NCBI GenBank assembly: GCA_910577195.1
Contig: CAJTLP010000004.1
Location: forward strand, 248,001-312,000
Direction of reading: 5' to 3'
Source of the DNA: an uncultured Eubacterium sp.
GTDB lineage: Bacteria > Bacillota > Clostridia > Oscillospirales > Acutalibacteraceae
DNA: 64,000 nucleotides
The notes under the pieces were generated by a model that was not told where the DNA came from, searched no databases, and worked only from the letters and a program-made list of their open reading frames with translations. The position numbers and the translations under genes were made by a program. Positions 33,038 through 41,930 of the stretch are shown here, piece after piece (position 1 is the stretch's first letter; every line of letters starts with the position of its first letter).

Positions 33038-33518
33038 TGTAGCCCTCCTTTTCCAAAATAGTTTTAAGCTTGCCCCTTGACCTTGATAGTGAAGTACGCA
33101 CCGCGTTATCATTCATTTCCATCATATCAGCAATCTCCTTTGTTGAATATCCCTCATAGTAATAAAGATATATGATTGTTCTGCAATTGGGAGGGAGCTG
33201 TTTTATGGCAAAGTCAAGATCAGCCTTTTCATCTTCCTGATACTGCATATCCTCACTGAGTGCTTCAGTTCGTTTATTCCACGCCTGTGTAAGAAAGCTT
33301 TTGGTACAATTTAAAGTTACCTTTATAAACCATGCTTTTTCGTGATTTTCATCATTGAAGCGAGGCTTTTTTCTTATGTAGCGCAGAAATACATTCTGAT
33401 ATATATCATCACTGTCAGCTTTATCTGCTGTCATGGAATATGCAATTCTATATACAGTCGAAGAGTATTTTCTGATTATATCCTCTTCATTATGATTCGT
33501 CGACGATTTTTTTATCAT
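33030..33518 (-). CDS. ECF-type RNA polymerase sigma factor
   Basis: A 162-residue sigma-70 protein: region 2 (SSTVYRIAYSMTADKADSDDIYQNVFLRYI) and region 4 (LPPNCRTIIYLYYYEGYSTKEIADMM, NAVRTSLSRSRGKLK). The start was set at ATG 33518, with AAAGGAGGT 7 bases before it. It is coupled to the downstream anti-sigma gene. The set resembles SigV/CsfV-like envelope-stress systems of clostridia; the inducing signal is unknown. Confidence 0.92.
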   Translation of the reverse strand: MIKKSSTNHNEEDIIRKYSSTVYRIAYSMTADKADSDDIYQNVFLRYIRKKPRFNDENHEKAWFIKVTLNCTKSFLTQAWNKRTEALSEDMQYQEDEKADLDFAIKQLPPNCRTIIYLYYYEGYSTKEIADMMEMNDNAVRTSLSRSRGKLKTILEKEGYNA

Positions 33519-33586
33519 TGATTTACCTCCTTTCATCAATAAAACCTGACAAGTCCTGAAAATGTTACATGAATTTTAAAAAAATA

Positions 33587-33628
33587 AAATCCGGTGAACC
33601 TGAATGTTCAAATTCACCGGATTTATTT
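33587..33628 (-). terminator. terminator of the minus-strand RluA operon
   Basis: AAATCCGGTGAA / TTCACCGGATTT hairpin followed on the minus strand by TTATTTTTTT. Confidence 0.82.
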
Positions 33629-33645
33629 TATCTTCAGATGTATTA

Positions 33646-34104
33646 TTATTTATTTTCTATACGTGCACTGATTTCATCAGCAATTTTTTTCAGGGTGCTT
33701 TTCGTTGTTAAGCCTATGGAAATGGTTACGATTTTGCCGTCCTTCAGTGTGAGTATAATCTGTGACTGACGGTCAACGAAGTTTTTAACAAGGCTTGCCT
33801 TATCGTCCTTCTTGGTTTCCACACTTGCTATATTATCATAGGCGAAAATATTTTCTCCGTCAATGCCTGTGAATTCCATTTCATCATCCAGGAATTTTAC
33901 ACCGTGTGATAAAACCTCTTTTGTAACAAGTATGGCTATGATTAATGCCACTGCAACACCTGCGGTGAAAATAATAACAGTTGTTCTCGGATTCTGAATT
34001 AATCTTTTGATTGCAAAAATCAGATAACCGATTACTGCAATATCAAGTATTCCCACAACTGCAAGCTGAATTGGTGAAAGTATTCTCATAAATTTATTGT
34101 TCAT
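33646..34104 (-). CDS. two-helix membrane protein with PH-like domain, unknown function
   Basis: A 152-residue protein. Two hydrophobic segments lie at about 10-32 and 40-62, and the soluble part (about 65-152) alternates beta strands in the manner of a bacterial PH domain (FLDDEMEFTG, IASVETKKDD, SQIILTLKDGKIVTISIG) with a final amphipathic helix. The start overlaps the RluA stop by 4 bases (ATGA), so it is co-translated. Function unknown. Confidence 0.7.
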   Translation of the reverse strand: MNNKFMRILSPIQLAVVGILDIAVIGYLIFAIKRLIQNPRTTVIIFTAGVAVALIIAILVTKEVLSHGVKFLDDEMEFTGIDGENIFAYDNIASVETKKDDKASLVKNFVDRQSQIILTLKDGKIVTISIGLTTKSTLKKIADEISARIENK

Positions 34105-35045
34105 AAATATTTTCTCTCCTTGTAATCGCTTAATAGCTTTATATTTTCTGCCTGAAATACCCTGCCGTCAAGGTAGCTCAGTATGTTTTCATTTTCAAAG
34201 CTGAATTTCAGCTTGTAGCTGTAAAGTGCCTGCCTGTACCTGCCCTTGTCGATTCCGTATTTTCCGTCGCCGTAAAGGGGATGACCAATATGTGCAAGGT
34301 GTGCACGTATCTGGTGTGTGCGTCCTGTCAGCAGTCTGATTTCCAGCAGGGAAGCATCGTTATAGTAATCCAGCACAGTATATCCTGTTATGATTTTTTT
34401 TGAACCCTGCACCTGATTATCTGTTACGGTTACTGTGTTCTTTTTTTCATTTTTTGTGAGGTAAGCCGTAAGTGTTTCGCTTTTCTTCGGCATTTCTCCG
34501 TGAACAACAGTGAGGTAGTATTTCTCAATTTCACGGCTTTTGATGCTTTCGTTAACCGCTTTTAAAGCCTGTGCATTCTTTGCACCGATAACGATTCCGC
34601 CTGTATTTCTGTCAATCCTGTTGGCAAGTGACGGTGTGAAGGAGGAATCCTCAGGTGACCATTCGCCCTTTTCGTAAAGATATCTTTTCAGCCTGGCAAC
34701 AAGGTTGTCAATGTAATCCTTGCCGTCAGGGTGGCAGAGTATACCAACCTTTTTGTTGAGCAGAATTAGATTTTCATCTTCATAGATTATGTTAAGGTCT
34801 GTGGATGCCCTGAGAAAATCATAATGCTTTTCTTTAACGTGCAGAACATCATCATTGAGGTATAAATCAAGAACATCACCCTCACCCAGTATCTGCTCGG
34901 CAGAGCTTCTTTTTCTGTTTATTTTAATATTCTTTTTTCGTATCTCTTTGAACATTAAGGATTTCGGCAGTCTGTCAAAGGTTTTTGATAGAAACCTGTC
35001 AAGCCGCTGACCTGAATCCTTGCTGCTGATGGTTATACTTTTCAT
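34101..35045 (-). CDS. RluA-family 23S rRNA pseudouridine synthase
   Basis: A 314-residue enzyme with an N-terminal S4 RNA-binding domain (about 10-70, GQRLDRFLSKTFDRLP) and a catalytic domain. The catalytic Asp lies in ANRIDRNTGGIVIG, and GRTHQIRAHLAHIGHPLYGD is the RluA signature. It converts specific uridines of rRNA to pseudouridine; which of RluC or RluD type cannot be said. It sits between two small unknown genes, with a 3-base gap upstream. Confidence 0.9.
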   Translation of the reverse strand: MKSITISSKDSGQRLDRFLSKTFDRLPKSLMFKEIRKKNIKINRKRSSAEQILGEGDVLDLYLNDDVLHVKEKHYDFLRASTDLNIIYEDENLILLNKKVGILCHPDGKDYIDNLVARLKRYLYEKGEWSPEDSSFTPSLANRIDRNTGGIVIGAKNAQALKAVNESIKSREIEKYYLTVVHGEMPKKSETLTAYLTKNEKKNTVTVTDNQVQGSKKIITGYTVLDYYNDASLLEIRLLTGRTHQIRAHLAHIGHPLYGDGKYGIDKGRYRQALYSYKLKFSFENENILSYLDGRVFQAENIKLLSDYKERKYL

Positions 35046-35048
35046 ATA

Positions 35049-35555
35049 TCAGTTGTTATTCTTGTTTTTCTTTTCTTCTTCAAGCTCCTGAATTTCCTTG
35101 TAGAAGATATTTGCTTTAACATATACCTGGATGAAATCCTTGATTACCTCAGCCAGCTCGCCTTTTTTGTAAGGATTCATCAGTATACGTTCATCATCAT
35201 CAATAACGAGCGGCCCTTTTTCGTAATCGTTAAAGGTCGGCATAAGTGAATAATTTGTTTTTGTTTTTACAATGGATAAAAGGGTAAGGTCTGCTGTTGC
35301 ATTGACAAATCCCTTTTTCTTTGTGTATTTCTCAATGGTTGAGAGCGGTGATGCATCATTATGTTTTTTGGTATAGCAGTAGGAAATAACCTCTTCAATA
35401 AAGCTTTCAATCTGCTTGTCCGAGTATGGTGCTTTTAAAAGCACAACCTTGTCAATATCTGCAATACCGTATGTATCACTTTCACCGCAGGGGATACCAA
35501 TCATATTTTCATCCTTGTCCACATATACGGATATAGTGTAAAATTCCTTTTCCAT
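35049..35555 (-). CDS. conserved protein of unknown function
   Basis: A 168-residue soluble protein without known motifs. The N-terminal half is beta-rich (YTISVYVDKDENMIGIPCGE); the middle mixes helix and strand (SDKQIESFIEEVISYCYTK); it ends in a helix and a basic, asparagine-rich tail (EEEKKNKNNN). It is first in the operon with the RluA enzyme. AGAGGTG precedes the ATG, and a promoter at 35583-35611 on the minus strand faces it. Confidence 0.65.
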   Translation of the reverse strand: MEKEFYTISVYVDKDENMIGIPCGESDTYGIADIDKVVLLKAPYSDKQIESFIEEVISYCYTKKHNDASPLSTIEKYTKKKGFVNATADLTLLSIVKTKTNYSLMPTFNDYEKGPLVIDDDERILMNPYKKGELAEVIKDFIQVYVKANIFYKEIQELEEEKKNKNNN

Positions 35556-35582
35556 AAAACACCTCTGATAATATTTATCTTA

Positions 35583-35627
35583 ATTATAACCTATATAATT
35601 GAAAATTACAACAGTATATGCTACAAT
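35583..35627. promoter_or_regulatory. two overlapping divergent promoters
   Basis: Minus strand: TTGTAA (35611-35606), a 17-nt spacer and TATAAT (35588-35583), for the operon at 35555. Plus strand: TTGAAA (35599-35604), a 17-nt spacer and TACAAT (35622-35627), for the SDR gene at 35644. The spacer and -35 regions overlap, so only one may be occupied at a time. Confidence 0.6.
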
Positions 35628-35643
35628 CATATGTGGTGATTTT

Positions 35644-36312
35644 ATGAAAAAAGTGTTAATAACAGGCGGTGCAACAGGGATAGGTAAGGCTGCGGCACTG
35701 CTTTTTAAAGAAAAAGGTTATGATGTGTTTATAACCTATAATCATACAAAACCTGATTATGACGGCATTACTGCAGTGAAATGCAATCTCGCAAGCTGTG
35801 ACGAGATTGAAACTCTTTTTGACTGTGTTGATGATGTAGACGTACTTGTCAATAATGCAGGTGTAAGCCTTGTAAAAATGATTAATGATACCACTGAAGA
35901 GGAATATGATATTGTCAGTGATGTGAATGCAAAATCCTATTTTTTCTGCTCAAAGCAGGCAGTTAAGTCAATGATAAAAAAGCATAGGGGAGCAATCATC
36001 AATGTGTCCTCAATGTGGGGACAGCTTGGTGCTTCCTGCGAGGTAGCGTATTCAATGAGCAAGGCTGCGGTTATCGGACTTACCAAAGCACTTGCACAGG
36101 AGCTTGCTCCAAGCGGTATAACCGTTAACTGCGTATCTCCCGGAATTATTGATACGCGTATGAACAGTCAGTTCGATAAGACTGAGCTGGAAAATGAAGT
36201 GCCTGTCGGCAGGCTCGGTACACCTGATGAGGTGGCAAAGGCAATCCTGTTTTTTGCTGAAAATGATTATGTTACAGGGCAGGTGCTTGGTGTAAACGGC
36301 GGTATAGTATAA
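35644..36312 (+). CDS. short-chain dehydrogenase/reductase
   Basis: A 222-residue classical SDR. Cofactor motif TGGATGIGK, NNAGVS, the catalytic Ser in NVSSMWGQLG, Tyr/Lys in YSMSKAAV and the C-terminal PGIIDT are visible. The closest relatives are FabG-like oxidoreductases; no acyl carrier partner is adjacent, so the substrate is unknown. The start was chosen at ATG 35644 with GGTGA upstream, since earlier in-frame codons would precede the family's MKKVLITGG start and overlap the promoter. Confidence 0.88.
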   Translation: MKKVLITGGATGIGKAAALLFKEKGYDVFITYNHTKPDYDGITAVKCNLASCDEIETLFDCVDDVDVLVNNAGVSLVKMINDTTEEEYDIVSDVNAKSYFFCSKQAVKSMIKKHRGAIINVSSMWGQLGASCEVAYSMSKAAVIGLTKALAQELAPSGITVNCVSPGIIDTRMNSQFDKTELENEVPVGRLGTPDEVAKAILFFAENDYVTGQVLGVNGGIV

Positions 36313-36340
36313 TTAAAACATTTTATATCTTTGGACGGTG

Positions 36341-36376
36341 AACTTCTTTCAGTAATAGAAAGAAGTTTATTTTTAT
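36341..36376 (+). terminator. terminator of the SDR gene
   Basis: AACTTCTTTC / GAAAGAAGTT hairpin followed by TATTTTTA. Confidence 0.78.
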
Positions 36377-36395
36377 GCAGTTAACAGTTTTTTTA

Positions 36396-36423
36396 TTGCA
36401 TTTTAAATCTTTTGTGGTATCAT
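36396..36423 (+). promoter_or_regulatory. promoter of pyk
   Basis: TTGCAT (36396-36401), a 16-nt spacer and TATCAT (36418-36423), about 85 bases upstream of the ATG at 36508. The intervening leader is uncharacterised. Confidence 0.55.
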
Positions 36424-36507
36424 AAGAATGGGCAGAATCAGTGCTCTTTACTGTCGGATATAATTGCGGACAATTCGGCAGTGAAATTTTCAGCTATGGA
36501 GACTACT

Positions 36508-37947
36508 ATGAAAAAAATGACAAGAAAAACCAAAATAATATGCACATTGGGTCCTGCAACAGATAATCCGGATGTGCTTGAAAAAATGATGCTTGCAGGT
36601 CTTGATGTGGCAAGATTTAATTTCAGTCACGGTTCGTATGAGGACCATACCAAAAGACTTGAAGAGCTGGTGGCACTCAGGGATAAGCTTTCAATGCCTA
36701 TTGCTACTTTGCTTGATACAAAAGGGCCTGAAATCCGTCTCGGTGATTTTGAAAATCCTGACGGCGTGGAAATCAAGGCAGGGGACAAGTATGTTCTCAC
36801 CACTAAGGAATGTCTGGGAAATAGTGAAAGATGCTATATCAACTATGACGGACTTGCAGGCGATGTGAAAAAAGGTACAACGATACTGATTAATGACGGT
36901 CTTATTTCAATGACGGTTGACGGTGTAAGTGGTTCGGATATCAGCTGCACTGTTGTTGACGGCGGACTCCTTACCAATCATAAAGGCGTAAATGTTCCCG
37001 GTGTTGAGCTTAAAATGCCTTACCTTTCAGCAAGAGATATGGCTGATTTGCAGTATGGTAAGGAACATGATTTCGATTTTGTTGCTGCATCCTTTGTACG
37101 CAGTGCAACCGATATTACTATTCTTCGCAACTATACTGAGGCTATCGGCTGGAAGAATGTAAAAATTATTGCGAAGATTGAAAATGCACAGGGCGTAGAT
37201 AATATTGATGATATTATTGCAGTGTCCGACGGTATTATGGTAGCACGCGGTGATATGGGTGTTGAAATCCATTTTGAGCGTATACCTTCTATTCAGAAGA
37301 TGATTATTAAAAAGGTCTACGAGGCAGGTAAAATTGTTGTTACTGCCACACAGATGCTTGAATCCATGATTAATAATCCGCGTCCTACAAGAGCAGAAAT
37401 TACAGACGTTGCCAATGCAATCTACGACGGCACAAGTGCCATTATGCTTTCAGGCGAATCTGCTGTGGGCAAGCACCCTGTTGAGGCCGTTGAAACAATG
37501 GCGACGATTGCGGTAACAACCGAGCAGGATATTGACTATATCAAACGCTTTAATAAGTTTTACCCACAGAGCGGTGCAAAGGACATTACATCGGCAATCA
37601 GTCACGCTACGGTTACCACTGCCCATGATCTGAATGCATCTGCAATTATTACGGTTACGAAGAGCGGTACAACTGCACGTATGATTTCAAAGTTCAGACC
37701 GTTTATTAATATTGTCGGTGCAACGATTGATGATAAGGTATGGCGTCAGCTTAATCTGAGCTGGGGCGTTACACCTGTAAAATGTGATCTTAAGAATAAT
37801 ACGGATGCGCTTTTTGACCATGCTGTTGAGGTTTCGGAAAAGGCAGGCATTATTAAAAAGGGCGAAACGGTTGTTATCACAGCAGGTATTCCGCTGGGTA
37901 TTTCAGGTACTACGAATATGCTGAAGGTACAAGAGGTTAATGTATAA
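36508..37947 (+). CDS. pyk: pyruvate kinase
   Basis: A 479-residue enzyme, the short form without the C-terminal PEP-utiliser-like extension found in bacilli. Visible motifs are TKIICTLGPATDNP, ARFNFSHG, LDTKGPEIR, KIENAQGVDN, GIMVARGDMGVE (active site), TATQMLESM and TSAIMLSGESAVGK. It converts PEP and ADP to pyruvate and ATP. The start was set at ATG 36508, with GGAG 6 bases before it, because the longer frame runs upstream into the promoter region. It overlaps the GNAT gene by 8 bases. Confidence 0.95.
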   Translation: MKKMTRKTKIICTLGPATDNPDVLEKMMLAGLDVARFNFSHGSYEDHTKRLEELVALRDKLSMPIATLLDTKGPEIRLGDFENPDGVEIKAGDKYVLTTKECLGNSERCYINYDGLAGDVKKGTTILINDGLISMTVDGVSGSDISCTVVDGGLLTNHKGVNVPGVELKMPYLSARDMADLQYGKEHDFDFVAASFVRSATDITILRNYTEAIGWKNVKIIAKIENAQGVDNIDDIIAVSDGIMVARGDMGVEIHFERIPSIQKMIIKKVYEAGKIVVTATQMLESMINNPRPTRAEITDVANAIYDGTSAIMLSGESAVGKHPVEAVETMATIAVTTEQDIDYIKRFNKFYPQSGAKDITSAISHATVTTAHDLNASAIITVTKSGTTARMISKFRPFINIVGATIDDKVWRQLNLSWGVTPVKCDLKNNTDALFDHAVEVSEKAGIIKKGETVVITAGIPLGISGTTNMLKVQEVNV

Positions 37948-38386
37948 TATAAAATTTTTGAAATATAATGACAGTGAATATGCAAAGGTCAAGGCTATAC
38001 GTACTGCTGTTTTCACAAAGGAACAGGGTGCAGATGCCGAATGTGAGTTTGACGGCTATGAAAACAGTGCTGATTTCCTTTTGCTGTATGATGGCGGACA
38101 AGCGGTTGCAACATCACGTGTTATTAAAAATGAAAAAGGATATAAAATCGGCAGAATTGCCGTTTTAAAGGAATACAGAGGAAAAGGCTACGGTGCAGTA
38201 ATTGTACGTGCCGTAACAGAAAAGGCTTTTGAAAGCGGTGCTGATAAGGTATATGTTGATGCACAGAATCATGCTGTGCCTTTTTATGAGAAACTTGGTT
38301 TTACTGTAATCGGTGAAGAACTGATTGACAGGGGACTTGTGCACACTCCGATGATGATTGAAAAGGAAAAATATTATGGCAGCTAA
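37940..38386 (+). CDS. GNAT-family N-acetyltransferase
   Basis: A 148-residue acetyl-CoA-dependent acyltransferase. Motif A is IGRIAVLKEYRGKGYGAVIV, and VDAQNHAVPFYEKLGF is motif B; the sequence resembles the ElaA/YjcF branch. The acceptor is unknown. Its start lies inside the pyk end (8-base overlap), and its stop overlaps the mltG start by 11 bases, so pyk-GNAT-mltG is one operon. Confidence 0.88.
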   Translation: MYNIKFLKYNDSEYAKVKAIRTAVFTKEQGADAECEFDGYENSADFLLLYDGGQAVATSRVIKNEKGYKIGRIAVLKEYRGKGYGAVIVRAVTEKAFESGADKVYVDAQNHAVPFYEKLGFTVIGEELIDRGLVHTPMMIEKEKYYGS

Positions 38387-39428
38387 AAAAAATAACAAAG
38401 GCTACACAGCCGTAATCATCGTTCTTGTAATTGTGCTTGCTGCGGTTGCAGGATTTTCTGGTTACAGTTATGTACAGAATGATGTAAATGGCAACAGAAA
38501 CAGAAAATCGGAAAATACAATCTACATTTCCGATTCTTCGTCTCAGTATGATGTGGGACAAAAGCTTTTGGCAGGGGAAATCATTAACAGTGATACCATT
38601 TGGGACTACTGGATGAATAAGCATTATCCTGATTTTAAATATCCTGCCGGTGAATATTATCTGAATTCCTCAATGAGCTATGAGGAAATCGCAAAAGCAC
38701 TGGAGACTCCGGATATTTCCCACAAGACAATATCTGTATGTATACCTGAGGGCTATGACATTTTTGATATTGCAACAGCTCTGGAAGAGAATGGCATCTG
38801 CTCAGGTCAGGATTTTCTTAACGCCTGCAAGACGAAAGAAAATTATGATTACTCCTTTATCAGTGAAATCCCTGACAGTGATACAATTGCTTATCCTTTA
38901 GAGGGCTTTCTGTTCCCTGCAACCTACGATATGGAGGAGAACACAGATGCTGCTGAGGTTGTTAATCAGATGCTCAGAGCTTTTGCCGACCGCATATCCG
39001 AGAATTGGAGGGCCTATTGCAGCGAAAATGATATGTCTCTCTATGAGCTTGTTACCCTTGCATCTGTTGTTGAGAAGGAGACTTTGGGTGAGGGTGTAGC
39101 GGAAAATATTTCATCTGTATTTATAAACAGACTAAACAAAGGACAGCAGCTCCAGTCCGATGTTACAATTGATTATGGAAATGCACTGCGTTCAAACGGC
39201 TTTGATGATAATGTTGTGACATCCTATAACACTTGTAAGTGTGCGGCACTGCCAAGCGGTCCGATTTGCAATCCTGGTGTGGCAAATATTAATGCCGTTG
39301 TGAATCATAATGATTCGGATTATTTTTATTTCTTCTCCTATAACAATGGTGCAGATTTCTTCTTTACCGACAGTTATGAGGCGTTTTCTTCAAAGTGGGA
39401 GGAATTAAAGCACACCAATACAAATTGA
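38376..39428 (+). CDS. mltG: endolytic peptidoglycan transglycosylase MltG
   Basis: About 350 residues from ATG 38376. A cytoplasmic Lys/Asn-rich start is followed by a membrane helix (about 10-32), a LysM-like or YceG N-terminal region (YDVGQKLL...) and the catalytic domain with LASVVEKET, where the Glu is the catalytic residue, and PSGPICNPG. It cuts nascent glycan strands and sets glycan length. AAGGAAAA precedes the start. Confidence 0.92.
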   Translation: MAAKKNNKGYTAVIIVLVIVLAAVAGFSGYSYVQNDVNGNRNRKSENTIYISDSSSQYDVGQKLLAGEIINSDTIWDYWMNKHYPDFKYPAGEYYLNSSMSYEEIAKALETPDISHKTISVCIPEGYDIFDIATALEENGICSGQDFLNACKTKENYDYSFISEIPDSDTIAYPLEGFLFPATYDMEENTDAAEVVNQMLRAFADRISENWRAYCSENDMSLYELVTLASVVEKETLGEGVAENISSVFINRLNKGQQLQSDVTIDYGNALRSNGFDDNVVTSYNTCKCAALPSGPICNPGVANINAVVNHNDSDYFYFFSYNNGADFFFTDSYEAFSSKWEELKHTNTN

Positions 39429-39488
39429 CTTGCTATTACTTTCAGCTTGATGATCAACATTGATTTGAATATGGGTTAGGAGAATAAT

Positions 39489-40550
39489 ATGAAATCAAAA
39501 AGAAATGGAAAGATTGAGCTTCTTCGGTTTTTCTTCTGTATGTCCGTTTTATTGTTCCATATCGGAAAGGATGCCTTTGGCAGCAATGTTTTTATAAATG
39601 ATTATCTTACGGTATTTGCAAGAGGCAGATCGGGTGTGGAATTCTTTTTCCTTGTTTCAGGCTTCCTCGCTGCGAAAAGTGCAAGTAAAATCAGACTGAA
39701 CGGAGATACGATAGGACGTAACTCATTTAATTTTATCCTGAAAAAGATAAATTCAATTCTTCCTTACCATATTTTTGCTGTTATGGTTACCGTTGTTCTG
39801 TTCTTTATCTACGGAAATAATTTTGTGATGGATATCGTAAAGCGTTTACCGAGTGCGTTTTTGCTGCAGCGGACAGGAATGTGTGACCGTGACTTCATCA
39901 CGGTGGAATGGTACATCTGCTCAATGCTTTTAGCACTTGCAATTATTTTTCCGCTGCTGCTGAAAAACTTTGATTTAACAACGCTGGTGATTGCACCTGT
40001 TGCCTCATCCTTAATGATTGGTTACCTTAAGAAAACATATGGTGCAATGCCTGTCAGCGATGAATTTGCAACCTTTACATATTCCTGCAATATACGTGCT
40101 GTTGCAGTGATTCTTCTTGGCTGCTTCTGCTTTGCAATCAGTGAAAAAATAAGGGAGGCAGAGCTGTCAAGGCTAAAGGAAATCCTTTTGATAATCATTG
40201 AAAACGGCTGCTGGCTTGTTTCAATGTACTTTATGTTCTCCGGATTTCACACCAGTTATGATTCCTATGTAATCTATTTTATGGCGCTGGGAATCACACT
40301 GACCTTCAGCAGAGATTTTGACTGTAAGATTTATAATAATAAGTTTGTTTATTTCTTAGGTGCGTTCAGCCTTCCGCTTTACCTCTGCCAGAATATTGCA
40401 AGGAGTATTGTAGGATATGAGCTGGACTCATTAACAGGATATACAAGAATTGCGGTTACGGTTTCTCTTGCCGTAATCATAAGTCTTATAGCTTATATCC
40501 TATGGAACGCGATTAAAAAGCTCCGTTTAAAAAGAGCGGTGTCAAAATAA
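39489..40550 (+). CDS. acyltransferase family 3 (OafA/Oac-like) membrane protein
   Basis: A 353-residue polytopic membrane protein (about ten helices) starting KIELLRFFFCMSVLLFHIG, which has the histidine typical of helix 1 in acyltransferase-3 proteins; GVEFFFLVSGFLAA and KINSILPYHIFAV fit the family. These enzymes move acetyl or other acyl groups onto extracellular polysaccharide, peptidoglycan or lipids. It has AGGAG upstream. Acceptor unknown. Confidence 0.85.
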   Translation: MKSKRNGKIELLRFFFCMSVLLFHIGKDAFGSNVFINDYLTVFARGRSGVEFFFLVSGFLAAKSASKIRLNGDTIGRNSFNFILKKINSILPYHIFAVMVTVVLFFIYGNNFVMDIVKRLPSAFLLQRTGMCDRDFITVEWYICSMLLALAIIFPLLLKNFDLTTLVIAPVASSLMIGYLKKTYGAMPVSDEFATFTYSCNIRAVAVILLGCFCFAISEKIREAELSRLKEILLIIIENGCWLVSMYFMFSGFHTSYDSYVIYFMALGITLTFSRDFDCKIYNNKFVYFLGAFSLPLYLCQNIARSIVGYELDSLTGYTRIAVTVSLAVIISLIAYILWNAIKKLRLKRAVSK

Positions 40551-40553
40551 TAC

Positions 40554-40582
40554 TTGACAAATGCTTTTGGGTGTGTTAATAT
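40554..40582 (+). promoter_or_regulatory. promoter of infC-rpmI-rplT
   Basis: TTGACA (40554-40559), a 17-nt spacer and TAATAT (40577-40582). Confidence 0.8.
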
Positions 40583-40589
40583 ATTGCCA

Positions 40590-40724
40590 CAACAAAGAAG
40601 AACGCAGCCGTTCTCCCCATCAGCGTATCAGTTAAATGGGCAATAGTTATTTTGTTTAATTATTGAAGTGCGGGCGTTTTGCGTTCGCACTTTATTTGTT
40701 ATTATTATTTAAGAGGTGTTTTTT
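40590..40724 (+). promoter_or_regulatory. infC leader, candidate L20-type autoregulatory RNA
   Basis: A 135-base structured leader. A small AGAAC/GTTCT hairpin (40599-40614), a CCCAT/ATGGG pairing (40616-40640) and a terminator-like stem AAGTGCGGGCG / CGTTCGCACTT (40666-40692, 11 bp with two G-U pairs) are visible, the last followed by TATTTGTT. L20 leaders upstream of infC-rpmI-rplT operate by premature termination in bacilli; assignment here rests on position and structure only. Confidence 0.6.
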
Positions 40725-41243
40725 ATCAGCAAGGAAGCTCAGCAAATTAATGGTGAAATCAGGGACAAGGAATTACGTGTAATTTCTGCTGACGGTGAGC
40801 AGCTTGGCATTATGAGCTCTAAAGAGGCGCTCAGAATCGCTGAGGATAATGATCTTGATTTAGTTAAGATTGCTCCGCAGGCTAAGCCGCCTGTATGCAA
40901 GATTATGGACTATTCAAAATATCGTTATGAGCAGTCAAAGCGTGAGAAGGAAAACCGTAAAAATCAGAAGCAGATTGAGATGAAGGAAATTCGTCTTTCT
41001 GTTACCATTGATGTCGGCGATTTCAACACTAAGGTTAATCAGGCGAAAAAATTTCTTGCAGCAGGTCATAAGCTCAAGGTATCTATCCGTCTTAAGGGCA
41101 GAATGATGGCTCATTCAGAGCTTGGCGTTGAGAATATGAAGCGCTTTGCCGCAGCAGTTGAGGAAGAGGCAAATGTTGATAAGGCACCTAAGCTTGAGGG
41201 CAGACAGATACTTATGTTCCTGTCACCTAAGCAAGGTAAGTAA
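40725..41243 (+). CDS. infC: translation initiation factor IF-3, starting at AUC
   Basis: About 172 residues. The N-terminal domain begins [18 protein letters not shown] and continues to about residue 80; the linker is [15 protein letters not shown]; the C-terminal domain is [17 protein letters not shown]...[19 protein letters not shown]. Start choice: the Shine-Dalgarno AAGAGGTG (40711-40718) is followed six bases later by ATC (40725), while the in-frame GTG at 40716 sits inside it. A non-AUG start is a known feature of infC because IF-3 discriminates against such codons, giving negative feedback. First gene of infC-rpmI-rplT. Confidence 0.93.
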   Translation: MSKEAQQINGEIRDKELRVISADGEQLGIMSSKEALRIAEDNDLDLVKIAPQAKPPVCKIMDYSKYRYEQSKREKENRKNQKQIEMKEIRLSVTIDVGDFNTKVNQAKKFLAAGHKLKVSIRLKGRMMAHSELGVENMKRFAAAVEEEANVDKAPKLEGRQILMFLSPKQGK

Positions 41244-41266
41244 TTAATTTATACGGAGGAATCATT

Positions 41267-41464
41267 ATGCCAAAGATTAAGACACACAGTGGCGCTAAAA
41301 AGCGTTTTAAGACAACAAAGAGCGGCAAGGTTAAGCGTGCTCATGCTTATACCTCACACATTCTTACTAAGAAGTCAACTAAGCGTAAGAGAAATCTTCG
41401 CAAGACTGCAGTTGCTGATGTTACAAACCAGAAGCAGTGCAAGAGACTTGTTCCTTATAAATAA
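41267..41464 (+). CDS. rpmI: 50S ribosomal protein L35
   Basis: A 65-residue basic protein starting [20 protein letters not shown], with [22 protein letters not shown], the family signature. Normal length. Preceded by GGAGGA, between infC and rplT. Confidence 0.97.
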   Translation: MPKIKTHSGAKKRFKTTKSGKVKRAHAYTSHILTKKSTKRKRNLRKTAVADVTNQKQCKRLVPYK

Positions 41465-41518
41465 GAATAATTCGCTTATATAAAATAGGCTAAACTATAA
41501 ACTCGGAGGTATATCAAA

Positions 41519-41872
41519 ATGGCAAGAATTAAGGGTGCTATGGCAACTCGTAAGAGAAGAAAGAAAGTATTAAAAGCAGCTAAAGGTTATTACGGCGGAA
41601 AGCATCGTCTTTTCAAAACAGCTAAGCAGGCTGTAATGAAGAGCGGTCAGTATGCATACATCGGCAGAAAGCAGAAGAAGAGAGATTTCAGAAGAATCTG
41701 GATTACTCGTATCTCAGCTGCCTGCAAGCTCAATGGTACAAACTATTCAACATTTATGAATGGTCTTAAGAAGGCAGGTATTGATCTTAACAGAAAGATG
41801 CTTTCTGAAATCGCTATTTCAGATCCTGCTGCATTCACAACACTTGTTGAGACTGCAAAGGCTGCATTATAA
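41519..41872 (+). CDS. rplT: 50S ribosomal protein L20
   Basis: A 117-residue protein ([59 protein letters not shown]). Needed early in 50S assembly and, in other Firmicutes, the repressor that binds the operon's leader. Preceded by GGAGGT and followed by a strong terminator. Confidence 0.97.
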   Translation: MARIKGAMATRKRRKKVLKAAKGYYGGKHRLFKTAKQAVMKSGQYAYIGRKQKKRDFRRIWITRISAACKLNGTNYSTFMNGLKKAGIDLNRKMLSEIAISDPAAFTTLVETAKAAL

Positions 41873-41888
41873 TTTACAGCATAAATTA

Positions 41889-41930
41889 AACAGGACTTGT
41901 TCGCATTTGAACAAGTCCTGTTATTTTTTA
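41889..41930 (+). terminator. terminator of infC-rpmI-rplT
   Basis: AACAGGACTTGTTC / GAACAAGTCCTGTT 14-bp stem followed by a T run; the T run overlaps the stop of the minus-strand XRE gene. Confidence 0.9.

Noticed and set aside
36412..36507. Upstream extension of pyruvate kinase
   Set aside because: The extension starts in the promoter region and adds residues absent from the family; ATG 36508 has a good ribosome site.
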